From Linnemannia hyalina (taxonomy: Eukaryota > Mortierellomycota > Mortierellomycetes > Mortierellales > Mortierellaceae): a DNA stretch of 64,000 nucleotides. The DNA lies in contig JAHRHY010000009.1 in assembly GCA_019671135.1 (NCBI GenBank), positions 1,178,001-1,242,000 on the forward strand, read 5' to 3'. Positions 19,251-29,454 of the stretch are shown in pieces (position 1 is the first letter of the stretch; every line of letters starts with the position of its first letter). The position numbers and the translations under genes are program-made. The notes under the pieces are model-generated. The model was not told where the DNA came from, searched no databases, and was given only the letters and a program-made list of their open reading frames with translations.

Positions 19251-21247
19251 AGGAGTGGTTGAAGGAGCGGGAGGATTAAGGAAGAGGCAGATGAGGGAGA
19301 TAGAAGAAGAAAGGAGGAAGGAAAGGGAAGGAGGTCTAATATAAGGATTAGAGTGAGGAGGAAGGGAATTTGATCCGAAGCTGATCACGGTATAGAAGAA
19401 GGTAAAAAAGTTCGGAGAAAGGAAGGATTGTTGGTGCACACTAAGAACGACAGATCGTTTTTTGTTGTGCAAAAAAAGAGTGTGGGAAAGTAAAGTGGGG
19501 TATAGGGTGGGAAGAATAAAAGAAGGGGTTCCTTTATATGAATTCGCCCCTCAATTGTAGCGAAACGGCGATCTGGACGTACACAAGGTTCAAAGAGTCA
19601 GGGACAATTGTTTGGACAACGACGAACAAAGAACCTGGGAGTCATTCATTTTTTTTTGCTTGGCCTCGGTTGCCAGACTGCCTTCTCTCTTTCCCTAGAA
19701 CCAAAACGTCTCACATCTTCTGGCCCCTGAAGAAAAACATTTTACACACCCACGGCCCCAGGTTTCAATCCAACCGCTGGACTATACCTACCTAATCAGG
19801 GTGCACAAAAATAAACCCCCGTCAGGGACTTTGCAGAGAGAATAACAAAGTCCGCTCAAGAAAGAAAACAAGGAAAAGAAAAAAGTGAGTGACTCAAAGC
19901 AAGTCGGGCCACAGGCGACATTTGGTACAAATAACCTACTGTACGATAGGAAACAAAAGGACCCACGGCGCACTCTTTCCTCTTGTTTTATAAGCTTACT
20001 AAAGTAGAAAGCATACATGCCTAATAAAGATACGATGAACAACATGCCTCGGTCAAAGCATGGTAGTCTACAATTAAAAACAGATCTAAGGGAAACTAAA
20101 GTGTGTTCGAGACATGAATCTGGTTTGCACCATACCCACATTCTCTTTTCTTTTATTACTTCGAGCAAGGTTTGGATACACCTTTCTATCGCTCCTAGCT
20201 TTTCTGCAAGAAATATAGAGTGCCACACTTTTTTAAGGAGTGGTTGTCATACCTACCTAACACAGAAGGAGAATGGCTGTTGTAAGGTGATCATCGGCGA
20301 GTCATTTACCGTTGGCCACGACTGCGAGGCTTCTTCTCCTTGAAGAATCAACAGAAAATGTTTGGTGAGGCGAAGTTTCCTTTTCTCCCTTCGTTTTCTT
20401 TCTCCCTCTCTGTGCTTACCATTCCGCATCGTCTTCTGAAAAATAATTCTACTTCTCTTGACCTGTACTGTCGATATGTTGATTTATCCCCTACAGGTCT
20501 ACTGCCATAGAAGCCATGGGATGGACACGAAATGGCAACCCTTTTCTTGCTCTTGGAGTTTTGTTTTTCTGCTCTGTCCATGACCAATCAAGCAACCTCC
20601 TTATCCCTTCCACGCTATTTCTTTCTTGCTCAGTACCTACTAATCCAAAGCACTTTTGCATGGTGTATATGCCTCCTAGCTCGTATCCGACTACGCCGTT
20701 TTGACACGTCTCACCTGAAGCAGAGTCAGTTGCACTGGTCGCTACAGCGTTCAATCGCAATGCCGTTCCCTTCTCTCTTTCTTTCGCGCTCGACGCTCCC
20801 TTTGGTCTTATTTCGCCGTTGATACCTCCCTTTCTCATCGCGACTCACAGATTTCTAATACCCATCTCCTTTCTTTTCCTTCCCCTTTGATTTTGATGCG
20901 ATTTCTCTTCAGAATATCTCCCTACGTGGTTACTCAAGGAGGCCCGAAAAACATCCTAGAAAGACCTTTTGAGATAGAAAAAAGGCGACATGATGGAAAT
21001 AAAAGTGCGTCCTCTTTGTCCTCTTTGCTACACGTCCCTTATCCACCACCCTCTTTGCAAGCAAACGGAAGAACCAACAGCCATAATGCATCCCCATGTC
21101 CACCCTCCTTTTCACCCCAGTACCACCTCCAAATACATGAATATGAACACTATATCGAATGTTCTTGGTGGTTCTCCAATGAAAGAACTATATCGCAAGC
21201 CTCAGTCAACGCCAACAAGAACCAGTAATGTATACATATTTGTCTCC
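19251..21247. other. Intergenic interval (transporter to cysteine-rich gene)
   Basis: Two kilobases containing the transporter's C/T-rich leader (minus strand, 19260-19390) and the upstream region of the cysteine-rich gene. Frames up to 146 codons exist, but none shows a recognisable motif or a domain-like composition. A tRNA-like A-box on the minus strand near 19770-19800 was examined and rejected. Confidence 0.55.
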
Positions 21248-21526
21248 ATGGCTCTTCTCAAGAACGTAGCCTTCATCTTGCTTTACGCTACCTTTATCGC
21301 TGTCAACGCCCACCTGCTGACAAGAACCCGTGCCCAGTGCGCCGAGTCTCCTGTCTGCTGTCAGGCAATCGTCGAGGATTTCACAGGCGACGAGCCCGTT
21401 GGATTATCTTGTTCTGGTGTCAGTGGTGTTGATTGTGGGGATAGTGATTTAAAGGTTGCCTGGTGTTCTTCTCATACCGAAGCGGGAGTTGATCGCCATT
21501 GCCAGACCTCCTTTCCTTCTTCATGA
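21248..21526 (+). CDS. Small secreted cysteine-rich protein, hydrophobin-like first module
   Basis: A 92-residue frame. Residues 1-21 are a typical signal peptide (hydrophobic core VAFILLYATFIAV, cleavage likely after VNA). The rest holds seven cysteines in the order C31-x5-C37C38-x16-C55-x7-C63-x9-C73-x11-C85. The opening C-x5-CC-x16-C resembles the first half of a hydrophobin, but the second CC pair is missing from this frame; a second CC-x16-C module lies 375 bp downstream (21901). Either the gene is spliced (no good GT donor in phase is visible) or these are two separate or broken copies. Proposed location is the cell surface or outside the cell. The function is not established and the hydrophobin assignment is tentative. 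Confidence 0.45.
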   Translation: MALLKNVAFILLYATFIAVNAHLLTRTRAQCAESPVCCQAIVEDFTGDEPVGLSCSGVSGVDCGDSDLKVAWCSSHTEAGVDRHCQTSFPSS

Positions 21527-21900
21527 TCGCAGAAGGTAGAGGGAGGTACTCAAAGCATATGAATGGTCTCTTCTTTCTCTTCTCATTTACCCATCACCTC
21601 TGCCTCCGTACTTTAAATAAACAATCCCTGCTTCTTGAAAAGGTCACTCCACCTTCGGTATCAAGTCAAAAAAATGGAAGAATAAAAAAAAAGAAAAAAA
21701 AAGGCAGGTACAAAACAGAGCGCCTTGCGACTCACCATGTCCATATCTTCTCTCCGTTCTTTCCCTACACTCATACTTACCTTGTTAGTTCAGTGCACCG
21801 ATTTCCGTCTGTCTACGTTTGCGCTTGCTTCCTTCTCCGTTGTCGGCGCCGCTCTACTGATGACATGATCCCTTGTCCAACCCTCAACTTCGTCAACCAG
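21527..21900. other. Spacer between the two cysteine-rich modules
   Basis: Contains T-rich and A-rich tracts (A-runs near 21668-21710). If the flanking modules form one gene this is its intron, ending in the acceptor CCAG at 21897-21900; otherwise it is intergenic. I see no coding content of its own. Confidence 0.4.
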
Positions 21901-22073
21901 CATGCTGTTTCTACTTTGTCAAGGATTGTTCTAGCGATCTCATCCATGGGGTCGATTGTTCCATAGCAGATAATTTCTTTGGCTGCAATTGTGAGGTCCT
22001 TGTCAGCAACGGAGTTCCCTCTTGTGTGACTGTATCACAAACGCGTCAGATCGATCGTCGAATTGAACTGTAG
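21901..22073 (+). CDS. Second cysteine-rich (hydrophobin-like) module, exon or fragment
   Basis: The frame runs from the AG acceptor at 21899-21900 to the TAG at 22071-22073 and encodes CCFYFVKDCSSDLIHGVDCS, then a cysteine-rich tail with GCNC and PSC. CC-x16-C spacing and several residues (CC..(I/F)V(E/K)D, then G..CS) match the module at 21248, so the two are probably homologous. The frame is closed upstream by a TGA at 21861-21863, so it cannot start much earlier. It has no signal peptide of its own, which suggests either a 3' exon of the upstream gene or a truncated copy. Confidence 0.35.
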
Positions 22074-22393
22074 AAGAAAGACGACTAGCCACGCGTGTGA
22101 TACGAGATATATGATCTGCGAGGTGGGCGATGGCAACATCCGTTCAGTAACTGTCGCGATAATTGATGATGGTGGAGACGCGTGTTTGTCATCAGCGTGT
22201 CTCGTCTCGTTGCCCATGCGCAGCCTTCTCCTCCTCTCTTATCGAAGGACAATGAACAAGAACACTTACCACGTCCCTTCTTTATCACCCCCTTCTTCTT
22301 GTCAAAACTACCTTTTCATCTCACTCGTCTTGTTCCTCTTTCCTTCCTCCTTAACTCCTTTCTTCTCACCCTCACCACCCAACCCAACTCAAC
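22074..22393. other. Leader/promoter of the third-type F-box gene
   Basis: The segment becomes strongly C/T-rich from 22255 to 22390, as in the leaders of the other genes here. No distinct gene or TATA element is evident. Confidence 0.5.
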
Positions 22394-23833
22394 ATGACAA
22401 GAACACATGCACTCGACATGCCAGAGATCCGAGAAGCCATCATCCAATTCCTCATCCCCTCCAGGAATGACCTCCTCTCATGTCTACTCCTCTCCCATCC
22501 CTGGAATGCCTCCGTCCAGCCCTGGCTCTGGAAACACCTCTACCTTTACAGCGAGCTCCAACCAACTCGAATACCACGGACCAAGGCTCCGTTCCCTCAA
22601 GCCAACCTCCAGAACCCTCCCGTTTCGTTACTTCAACAGAATACGGTGTTTATTCGGCACTTACATGTCAAGACACCTATCGACTCTCGCATCCTTGCTG
22701 TGCTCAATCAAAACTACCTTAGCAGCAATAGTAACGAGAGCAGCACTGGAGACGTGGTGCCGTTATTCTCGGCATTGGAGACACTGCACGTCCACGGATA
22801 CTGCTGCGACGAGACGATGATTGACCTCGAGATCCGGTTCGCTGCGCGGTTGATTCGACACACTCTCCACCAGACTACAACACTGAAAGAACTCCATATC
22901 ACAAGTCTCCCTCCCAGCTCTGTCACCACTCTCTTACATGCACTTGACGAACATCCTTGCTCTTCCTTGACACCACCACCAACAACAACATCCATACCAA
23001 AGCGCCCACTGGATCGCCTCCGCCTGACAGACCTAACCCTCCCATACAACCTCGTCGACCGCACCCAGTTCTGGCAACGCTGCACCACCATCCGCCGCCT
23101 CGAATTCGATAGCGTCAACTGCCTCGGATACCCTTGCCCTCCCGACTTGACATTCCCAAGACTCGAACACCTCCAACTGACAAATATGTCCCTCCTCCCA
23201 CCCTACGAACAACTCCAATTGATGAGCCAGTGCCCCAACCTAATCAGCCTCGACTGGGGCCCCTCCTCCTCCGCCACCACCACCGTCAACCACATCTCCA
23301 CTACCCCACCTATCCTCTCCCCCTCAGAACTCTCTCACCGCATCGCCGCCATAACATTATCCCCCATTTCAAACGTCCACACCTTGTACTTACGCGGCTC
23401 CCAGATCAACGACGCATCCATAGCAAAAGTCCTCTCGGGCTGTGAACCCCTAAAGAAACTCAACGTCCACGGGAGTGGATTTTCGCTCGAGTCGATCGAC
23501 ATATTGGCTGCGAGGCATTTCGCAAGTCTTCAAGAGATCGATATGGGTGAATGTCCGTTTGTGACGAGTCCGATGGTCGAGTTGATCGTGGAGCAGTGTC
23601 CGCTGTTGGAGGTTCTAGTGGCGCCGACCCTTAAAGTTGGAGATATCATGGCCAGCAACACTTTGGTTGGTGAAGGAGAGACAGGGTGGGTGTGCAAGAA
23701 TTTGAGGGTTTTGGAGGTCCAGATCGAGATCGAGACCACAAGACTGGATCTGGAACGGCCCTTTATCAACGCACGGTTAGCATCCATGAAAAAGTTGACC
23801 TCCATCGGTCTTTTTCCTCGTCCTTATTCTTAA
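22394..23833 (+). CDS. F-box/LRR-like protein, third type (C)
   Basis: Predicted SCF adaptor; intronless, 479 aa, shorter than families A and B and not obviously their recent copy. Residues 8-50 (LDMPEIREAIIQFLIPSRND followed by LSHPWNASVQPWLWKHLYL) fit an F-box. Downstream are leucine-rich units with AMN1/LRR-like form: LEHLQLTNMSLL, CPNLISLDWG, VHTLYLRGSQINDASIAKVL, CEPLKKLNVHGSGFSL and SLQEIDMGECPFVTSPMVEL; the last three repeat at about 25-residue spacing, as in cysteine-containing LRRs. The first two-thirds use A/C-rich codons and the last third G/T-rich codons, switching near 23450. Its stop lies 43 bp from the stop of the convergent F-box/WD40 gene. Confidence 0.85.
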   Translation: MTRTHALDMPEIREAIIQFLIPSRNDLLSCLLLSHPWNASVQPWLWKHLYLYSELQPTRIPRTKAPFPQANLQNPPVSLLQQNTVFIRHLHVKTPIDSRILAVLNQNYLSSNSNESSTGDVVPLFSALETLHVHGYCCDETMIDLEIRFAARLIRHTLHQTTTLKELHITSLPPSSVTTLLHALDEHPCSSLTPPPTTTSIPKRPLDRLRLTDLTLPYNLVDRTQFWQRCTTIRRLEFDSVNCLGYPCPPDLTFPRLEHLQLTNMSLLPPYEQLQLMSQCPNLISLDWGPSSSATTTVNHISTTPPILSPSELSHRIAAITLSPISNVHTLYLRGSQINDASIAKVLSGCEPLKKLNVHGSGFSLESIDILAARHFASLQEIDMGECPFVTSPMVELIVEQCPLLEVLVAPTLKVGDIMASNTLVGEGETGWVCKNLRVLEVQIEIETTRLDLERPFINARLASMKKLTSIGLFPRPYS

Positions 23834-23875
23834 TACAGTATGCACAATCATCTTTTTGACACATGCGAACACGGT

Positions 23876-23881
23876 TTTATT
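23876..23881 (-). terminator. Poly(A) hexamer overlapping the stop codon of the F-box/WD40 gene
   Basis: On the minus strand AATAAA spans the TAA stop (23877-23879). If used, cleavage would fall inside the 3' end of the convergent F-box gene C. Confidence 0.4.
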
Positions 23882-26800
23882 CTTGTGCTTGCTGTTTCAC
23901 CGAGAGCTGCTGCATAGATGAAAGTAAAGTAGGATCGCTCGAGGATGGCTGCTGTGGTTGGTGTTGTTGAGTTGTTGGGTGACCCTGATGTTGTTTCTGT
24001 GGATAAGAGCGCCGGTTGGCTTCTTTCCGCGAAGCAGCAACAGCTGCAGCCTTCGCACGGGCCATAGCACCCTCCTTGCGCCTCAAGAACTGCCTCTCAT
24101 CCAACTTCCACCCAATCCACAGCTTGCCCGTCACCCTCGCCTGATGCAGATCCCTCAACACTGTCGGGTCCACCTGCTGCATCACCATATTATTGTGGAT
24201 CCTATCGTTTGAATATCGGTCGTTATCGTCGTCGTCATCTGCTGCCCGATCACCGCCATGAACGTCCTCATCGTCGTTGCTGTCGCTATAGATATGGTCA
24301 GTGTCGTCGTCAAGGAAACCGTCGTCGTCCTCATCATGATCGTCCGCCAAGACAGTATTGGCGACTGTCCGATACTCGAGGTCGTTCTGGTCCATGATCA
24401 TCGTCGACACATCTGGCGCCTCTTCATGGTACCCTTCCAGTCGCGATCCGCCAAAGTCCCAGCAGTAAACCCCCTCCAATCCCTCGCCAGATCGCTCACA
24501 CAGCGTTACCACCAAAGTCGAATGGTCCGGCGTCACAGCGATGTCCAGTAACGTTAATGGTGCAGAGATGGGCCGTTGAGGCGAAAGAGGAGACACTGAT
24601 GTATAGGTGTCTCTTCCAGCGCTGCTGCTACTTGATGATCGGCCACCGCCTCCACTTGTAAAGTCGTCAGACGCGTCCAGCAGGTGGTGATTAGTCGACG
24701 TTGTAGTACGTGAGGGCGGCATTGTCCATCGACCGGAATGCTGCGTCATGCTGATCATTGGAGAATAACTGGTGGTTCGAATGGCCTGTTTCTTGCCTTG
24801 CTGCTGGTCCTGCTCCCTCTGAGCTCGCGATTGTGGGTTGTTGAGGATCGAGAAAATGTCCTTGGACTGTTGAAGGTGTCGCATGGGTAACCGCGGTATG
24901 AGAGAATACAGTCGATGGCCTGTACGCAAATCCCAGACATTGACACAGCAGCTCATGTACTCGTCCGTCTCCATCGATCCTAAGCCCTGTTGTTGAGGAT
25001 GGCGTAGAACGTCTGCGTCTTGTCCATAGTGTTGTCCTCCTACATGTACACCGTACGCATGGTGTTCTTGAAAACCGAACCCTCCTTGTGCGTGATGATG
25101 TTGCTGAGGTTGTTCTTGATGAAGATTATTACCCTGTCCAAGCTGGTTGAGCCGCCTGTGAGTCCCGCCTTGGTTCCAGGTTCCGCGACCACCCGTCAGT
25201 AAGAAGAAATCCGTCATGCACATCTTGGAGGGTTGGTATAGTCCCGGGATCTCATAGACAAGGCTTCCTGTTCCCAACGAAAAGACCAGCACCGATCCTG
25301 AAAATTCGGTCGAGCATGCAACAAGCGAGTCGCCTACGCAGATGTGTTCAATCCCAGAGATCCAGTCATCTAAGCCATGAGGTGCTCTTGATGTCATGTA
25401 GGAAGCAGTGTGAATAGTGCCGTGAGTCGAAGAAGAGGACCCTGGCGAAGGGTGAATGTCCCAAACACAGATGGTCGAGTCCTAATTATTCACAAAAAAA
25501 TAAAGAGAAGTTAGATATTTGCGACAGAACGAAAAGGTTCCTAACAATTATTTTCGAATAGGATTTCCGAACCTATCATGTTAAGGTCATAATAGCTTAC
25601 CACATTGCCACAGACAACGACTTTAGAGTTCATCCCAACACAAAGCACACGACGGCGGGGTCCTGTCTGCCAATAGCGAATGCACTGTCGGCCTGGTTCT
25701 TGAATAGAGAGATCCCAAAGCCGAACAATGCCGTCCATATGACCAGTCACCAGGAACGAGTGCAGTGGCGAGGAGTAATGACAGAGGATATCGTTGGCGA
25801 GGTCGCTCAATGCTGGTTGTCCCGATGCCTGTGGTAGTGATGTGGATGATGTCGAAGAATGTTGCTGGCCCATCTCCAGTTCGGTGGTGGCATCTGACTC
25901 GTACACGCCATTGTCATCGGTTGTAGTTGCTGAAGGAGGTGTGGCCGTGCGGATGGCAAAGGAGACATTTTCGTGTCTCCTTGGATCCTGCATCATGATG
26001 TTGGGGTTTGGTGGCTTTGTGTCTGATGTTGAAGCGATGCTGGTCCCGTTCGAAGAACCTAGCTGGTCGGAGGAGGACGACAAGGAACTCTTCTTTTCGC
26101 GATAATGAGGATTTGAGCGCAGCAGCAGGATCCGGGATAACTCCGTCGCCTGCCTCTCTGCACCAGGATCGACAGGTACCTTGGCCAAGCTCACAGCAGT
26201 CAAAGATGACCCCTCATGCTGAAGCCCAATCACTGCCACCGGTTTTCGCTTCTTCAGCAGTCTCTGGATGGCAACCTGTGCTGGCGTGCAGGGTGACGGC
26301 AGGGTGGCGTCTGCCCTTCCTGCTCCAGTCGTTGTTCTAGATCTAGTTTCAGAAGCGGTCCCTGTTCCAGGGTTCGATCCCGAGTCTAGTCCCAGCCCCA
26401 ATCCAGACCGATCCGACAGTGCCCTTGTCGCCGAGGCTAGAGTTGTGAGGGAAGGCAGCATCAATGGGCAATATCCTTTGGCTCTTCCCCGATACCAGTT
26501 GCTTGTCATCTGATAGAGTGCCTTCCAGTCTTGCTCCTCGGGACACCTGTAATCTTTGCACTGGAGGTCGCTTATGGCGAATTCCTGGCTGTTGGACATG
26601 TCGTCATCCGCCCGCCGTTTCCCTTTCCGGTCTAGACGCTGGAGGCAGGAGGCGCAATTGCCATATGAGAGCAGAGATATCTTGGTGTTGTTGTTGTCCA
26701 TGCTGTTCGTCTCCTGTTGTGCCTCCCCCGTGCATTCGTTTTCTCCCAATGATATTGCTGATGTTATTGATGTGCCTTGAGCATTGTCTGTGAGAGATGG

Positions 26801-27385
26801 ATCAACGCCTGACCCCTCGTTCAAGGGGGTGTGGTGTTCCTCTGAGATATTCTTCTGCATTCCTGTGTTTTCAGTCTGCTTTTGAAGGTTTGCCCAGCAT
26901 GAGGTACAGATCGAGGCAAGTTCAGATCCTGTCCTGCTGGTCGTTTTTGGCGAGTGTGAATCCGGAAAGGACGGGAGTGCAGAGGAAGGAGATGATGGTA
27001 TATAAGATGTTGGGTTTCCTCTTTTCGTCAAAGCGTTTTGTTGTCCGTGGTTGTGATGAGGCCTACTGCAAGGTGGCGGCTGTGGTCGTTGAGGAGGAGG
27101 GAAACAGGCGCGGAGGTCCTTGTCTTTAAGAAAGTCAAGTTTCCAGAGCCCTCGCGCGGCGGTGAAGGAGAAGTCGTGGAGGGCAAGGTGTCTCCAGATG
27201 TACTGGCGGTAGTCTCTTGCGAGGAGGTGCCATTGGCGACATGAAGAAGTTGCGGCGAGGAGGGTGTGATGGTCGAGGTGAATGAGGATGAGCAGGATAA
27301 TCTCTGTTGGCAGGCGGGCAGGTTGCCTTGTTGTTACTGTCTTGTCTTCAGGTATGACCGTTGTTTCTGTGTCTGTTGATTCCAT
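23877..27385 (-). CDS. F-box and WD40-repeat protein
   Basis: Predicted SCF adaptor in which the WD40 propeller, rather than LRRs, would bind the target. Two exons, 27385-25601 and 25481-23877, joined at VVCGNV/DSTICVWD, give 1129 aa. The ATG at 27385 was chosen over an in-frame one at 27520 because it directly precedes the conserved region. F-box at residues 24-68 (RLPTEIILLILIHLDHHTLL, then CRQWHLLARDYRQYIWRHL). WD-like units begin near residue 536 (FLVTGHMDGIVRLWDLS; VVVCGNVDSTICVWDIH; CSTEFSGSVLVFSLGTG; CVNVWDLRTGHRLYSLI). Two CxxC pairs (CTSCWAN and CASCLQR) lie between, possibly a zinc site. Long Gln/His- and Asp-rich low-complexity linkers account for its size. It is divergent from the Atg22-like gene. 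Confidence 0.85.
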
Positions 27386-29454
27386 GGCAGGTAGTAGTGT
27401 GAGGTTGTATGCGGGAGTAAGTGATGAAGGAAGAAAGCTGAATGACAATGGCAGCATGCAAGTCAGAGGGTGCCGTAATGTCCGTGGCTGGAAGCAGTCC
27501 TGTGTCTCGTACAATTTCATTTGTACAAAAGAACCAAGACGCGTGACTTGCGGGAGAACGCGCCACGATAGACTCTCGTGTCATCTCACACTCGCTTCTT
27601 TTCCTTTGCCCTCTCTCTCTTTCTCTCTCGAAAAGAAGGCTGTGTTCGATAGTATTGACAAAACATTGCAAACAGAAAGAAAAAAAGCCGAGATGTAGCC
27701 ACTGTCTCGAGAAAAAAAACCTGCAAGTACCGCAAACAAACATGCAGAAAGGCATTCAAAATTGTGAAAATCATTCTCTCGCTCTGTTAATGCGCAAATA
27801 TAAAGATGGACATGTCTTTCTCCAATCCATCTCATGGATTGTTGCGTGGATGTTGCGGATTGCGACTGGTACTCCCACCTGTAAGCTCATCCGAGAGCTC
27901 TCTCCTTTTTTTTTTCTGAATAAAGAATCCGGGTTCAAGCATGTTTTAGCCTCCGAGGTTACTTTTCTACCCAGTATTCTTCAGTTATAGCCATCTTTTC
28001 TGGCGAGAGTATTGATTGCTCTAAAGTAGGGCGAATCTGTAGAGAAAAATGTTCCCAAGAAAAAAAAGGTCTTGCTCTTTTCAATGATAATCTCCGACAC
28101 GCTTTCTCCACATCAAACAATAACTACACCACATGGCAAAACTGGATCTCTGCTACACCAAAAAACCAACAACGGACAACAACAAGAGTTACCATCCAAA
28201 CCATCTAACCCTTGCTTGACTTGTCAGATTACTCTCCCTCTTTGATTGGGCGGGTCAACTCTTTGTCATTCAGGAGCGTCTTTGCAAGTGGACAATATAA
28301 CAAGTATTGTAGTCTGTGCGAATGAAGAACAGAGGCTTGTAGTTTAACCTCTTATCCTTGCCAGTCCTGTGTGAGAGTAGAAGTGAAGGAAGAACAATTA
28401 GAAATCGACAATTCCCTTCAGTTTCCCACTTCATCACTTCATGAGTAGCCACCCCTCCTTCTTGAATAACCAGCATAAAAAATGGCAAGTCGAGTAAACA
28501 TCAACAAACAAACACCATGGATAAGATACCATTTGTCTTGTCTTCTTGTTCCTGTTCACAAAAATGATGCATGGATACACAAGAAAAGGAGGCAATGTTT
28601 GTGGGGGAGGAACCCAAGGTCAATGCCAGGTGTGTCCATTCGATGCCAAACAAAGAAGCGATCCGAGCCAAGTTCTTTTTCCTTTCGAATAGCACACGGT
28701 CAGTCAAGCAAAAACAAACAAGCAGAGAGCGCCCATTCACAAAAGAGCCACATGAACAAACAGACACTCTCAATCCATGCAATCATTCATGGTTGAGATG
28801 ATGGGCTGGAACTCTTATTCTTCCATTCTGGAGTCATTGAACAGTACTGGCTTCTCCATGAATGACAACATTCCATGTCTTGAGCCTTGTGCCCTTGTTT
28901 ATTCGCTTCGTTATCTTCCAAATGTGTTTGCTGTGAGGTCTTCCTCTCACTTTCTTAACGACTAGCTTAGCATTGTTTATCAAGAGTCCTTCTTCTACTT
29001 CGCGCTACAACAACAACAACAGCAACAACAACAACAACAACAATAGACAATGACCATTGACCCTAAACAAACAAAAGCGGTTGAATTCTCTGCAATCGAA
29101 GTACTCTTCTCCTTCCTACCTCATTACCGATTGCAGTCCAACCAGAGGCGAGCTACTGTTTCTTGTTTATTTTCCTGACCAAGAAAGAATTCCTCAAACA
29201 ACAAAAAAGCGCTTAAAGAGAGTGAGCTTCCTCAATCCCTTTCTGATTTTTTTCTCCACTCCTTTTTCCCTTGTCCCTCGGAACACACTTCGCCCACCCC
29301 CATCCTTGATACTCCCGCCCCTGTACATGTCTGCCCTTGACGACTCTTAATCCCCTTCATCCTTTCCACATCCCAACAAAGAGCAACTAATTATTGTTTC
29401 CTTTTTCCTTTATACCCTCCCCCAAGTCCATTAAGTTAACCTCCGACAACCAGT
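27386..29454. other. Divergent intergenic region (F-box/WD40 to Atg22-like)
   Basis: About 2.07 kb upstream of both flanking genes. It contains an imperfect (AAC)n tract (29006-29043) and a C/T-rich leader before 29455. Frames up to 111-138 codons exist but lack recognisable domains and consist of simple-composition peptide. No RNA gene was found. Confidence 0.55.
29006..29043. repeat. AAC trinucleotide microsatellite
   Basis: About twelve CAA/AAC units with one G interruption, in the upstream region of the Atg22-like gene. Confidence 0.9.

Noticed and set aside
19740..19810. tRNA-like A-box on the minus strand (TAGTCCAGCGGTTGG)
   Set aside because: No matching T-loop (GGTTCRA) at the right distance and no acceptor stem or anticodon arm can be drawn.
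20491..20838. 115-codon minus-strand frame of fairly balanced composition
   Set aside because: No recognisable motif, no start or splice support; it may be chance in a 2-kb interval.
26360..26385. B-box/T-loop-like GGGTTCGATCCCG
   Set aside because: It lies in the coding exon of the F-box/WD40 gene; no cloverleaf around it.
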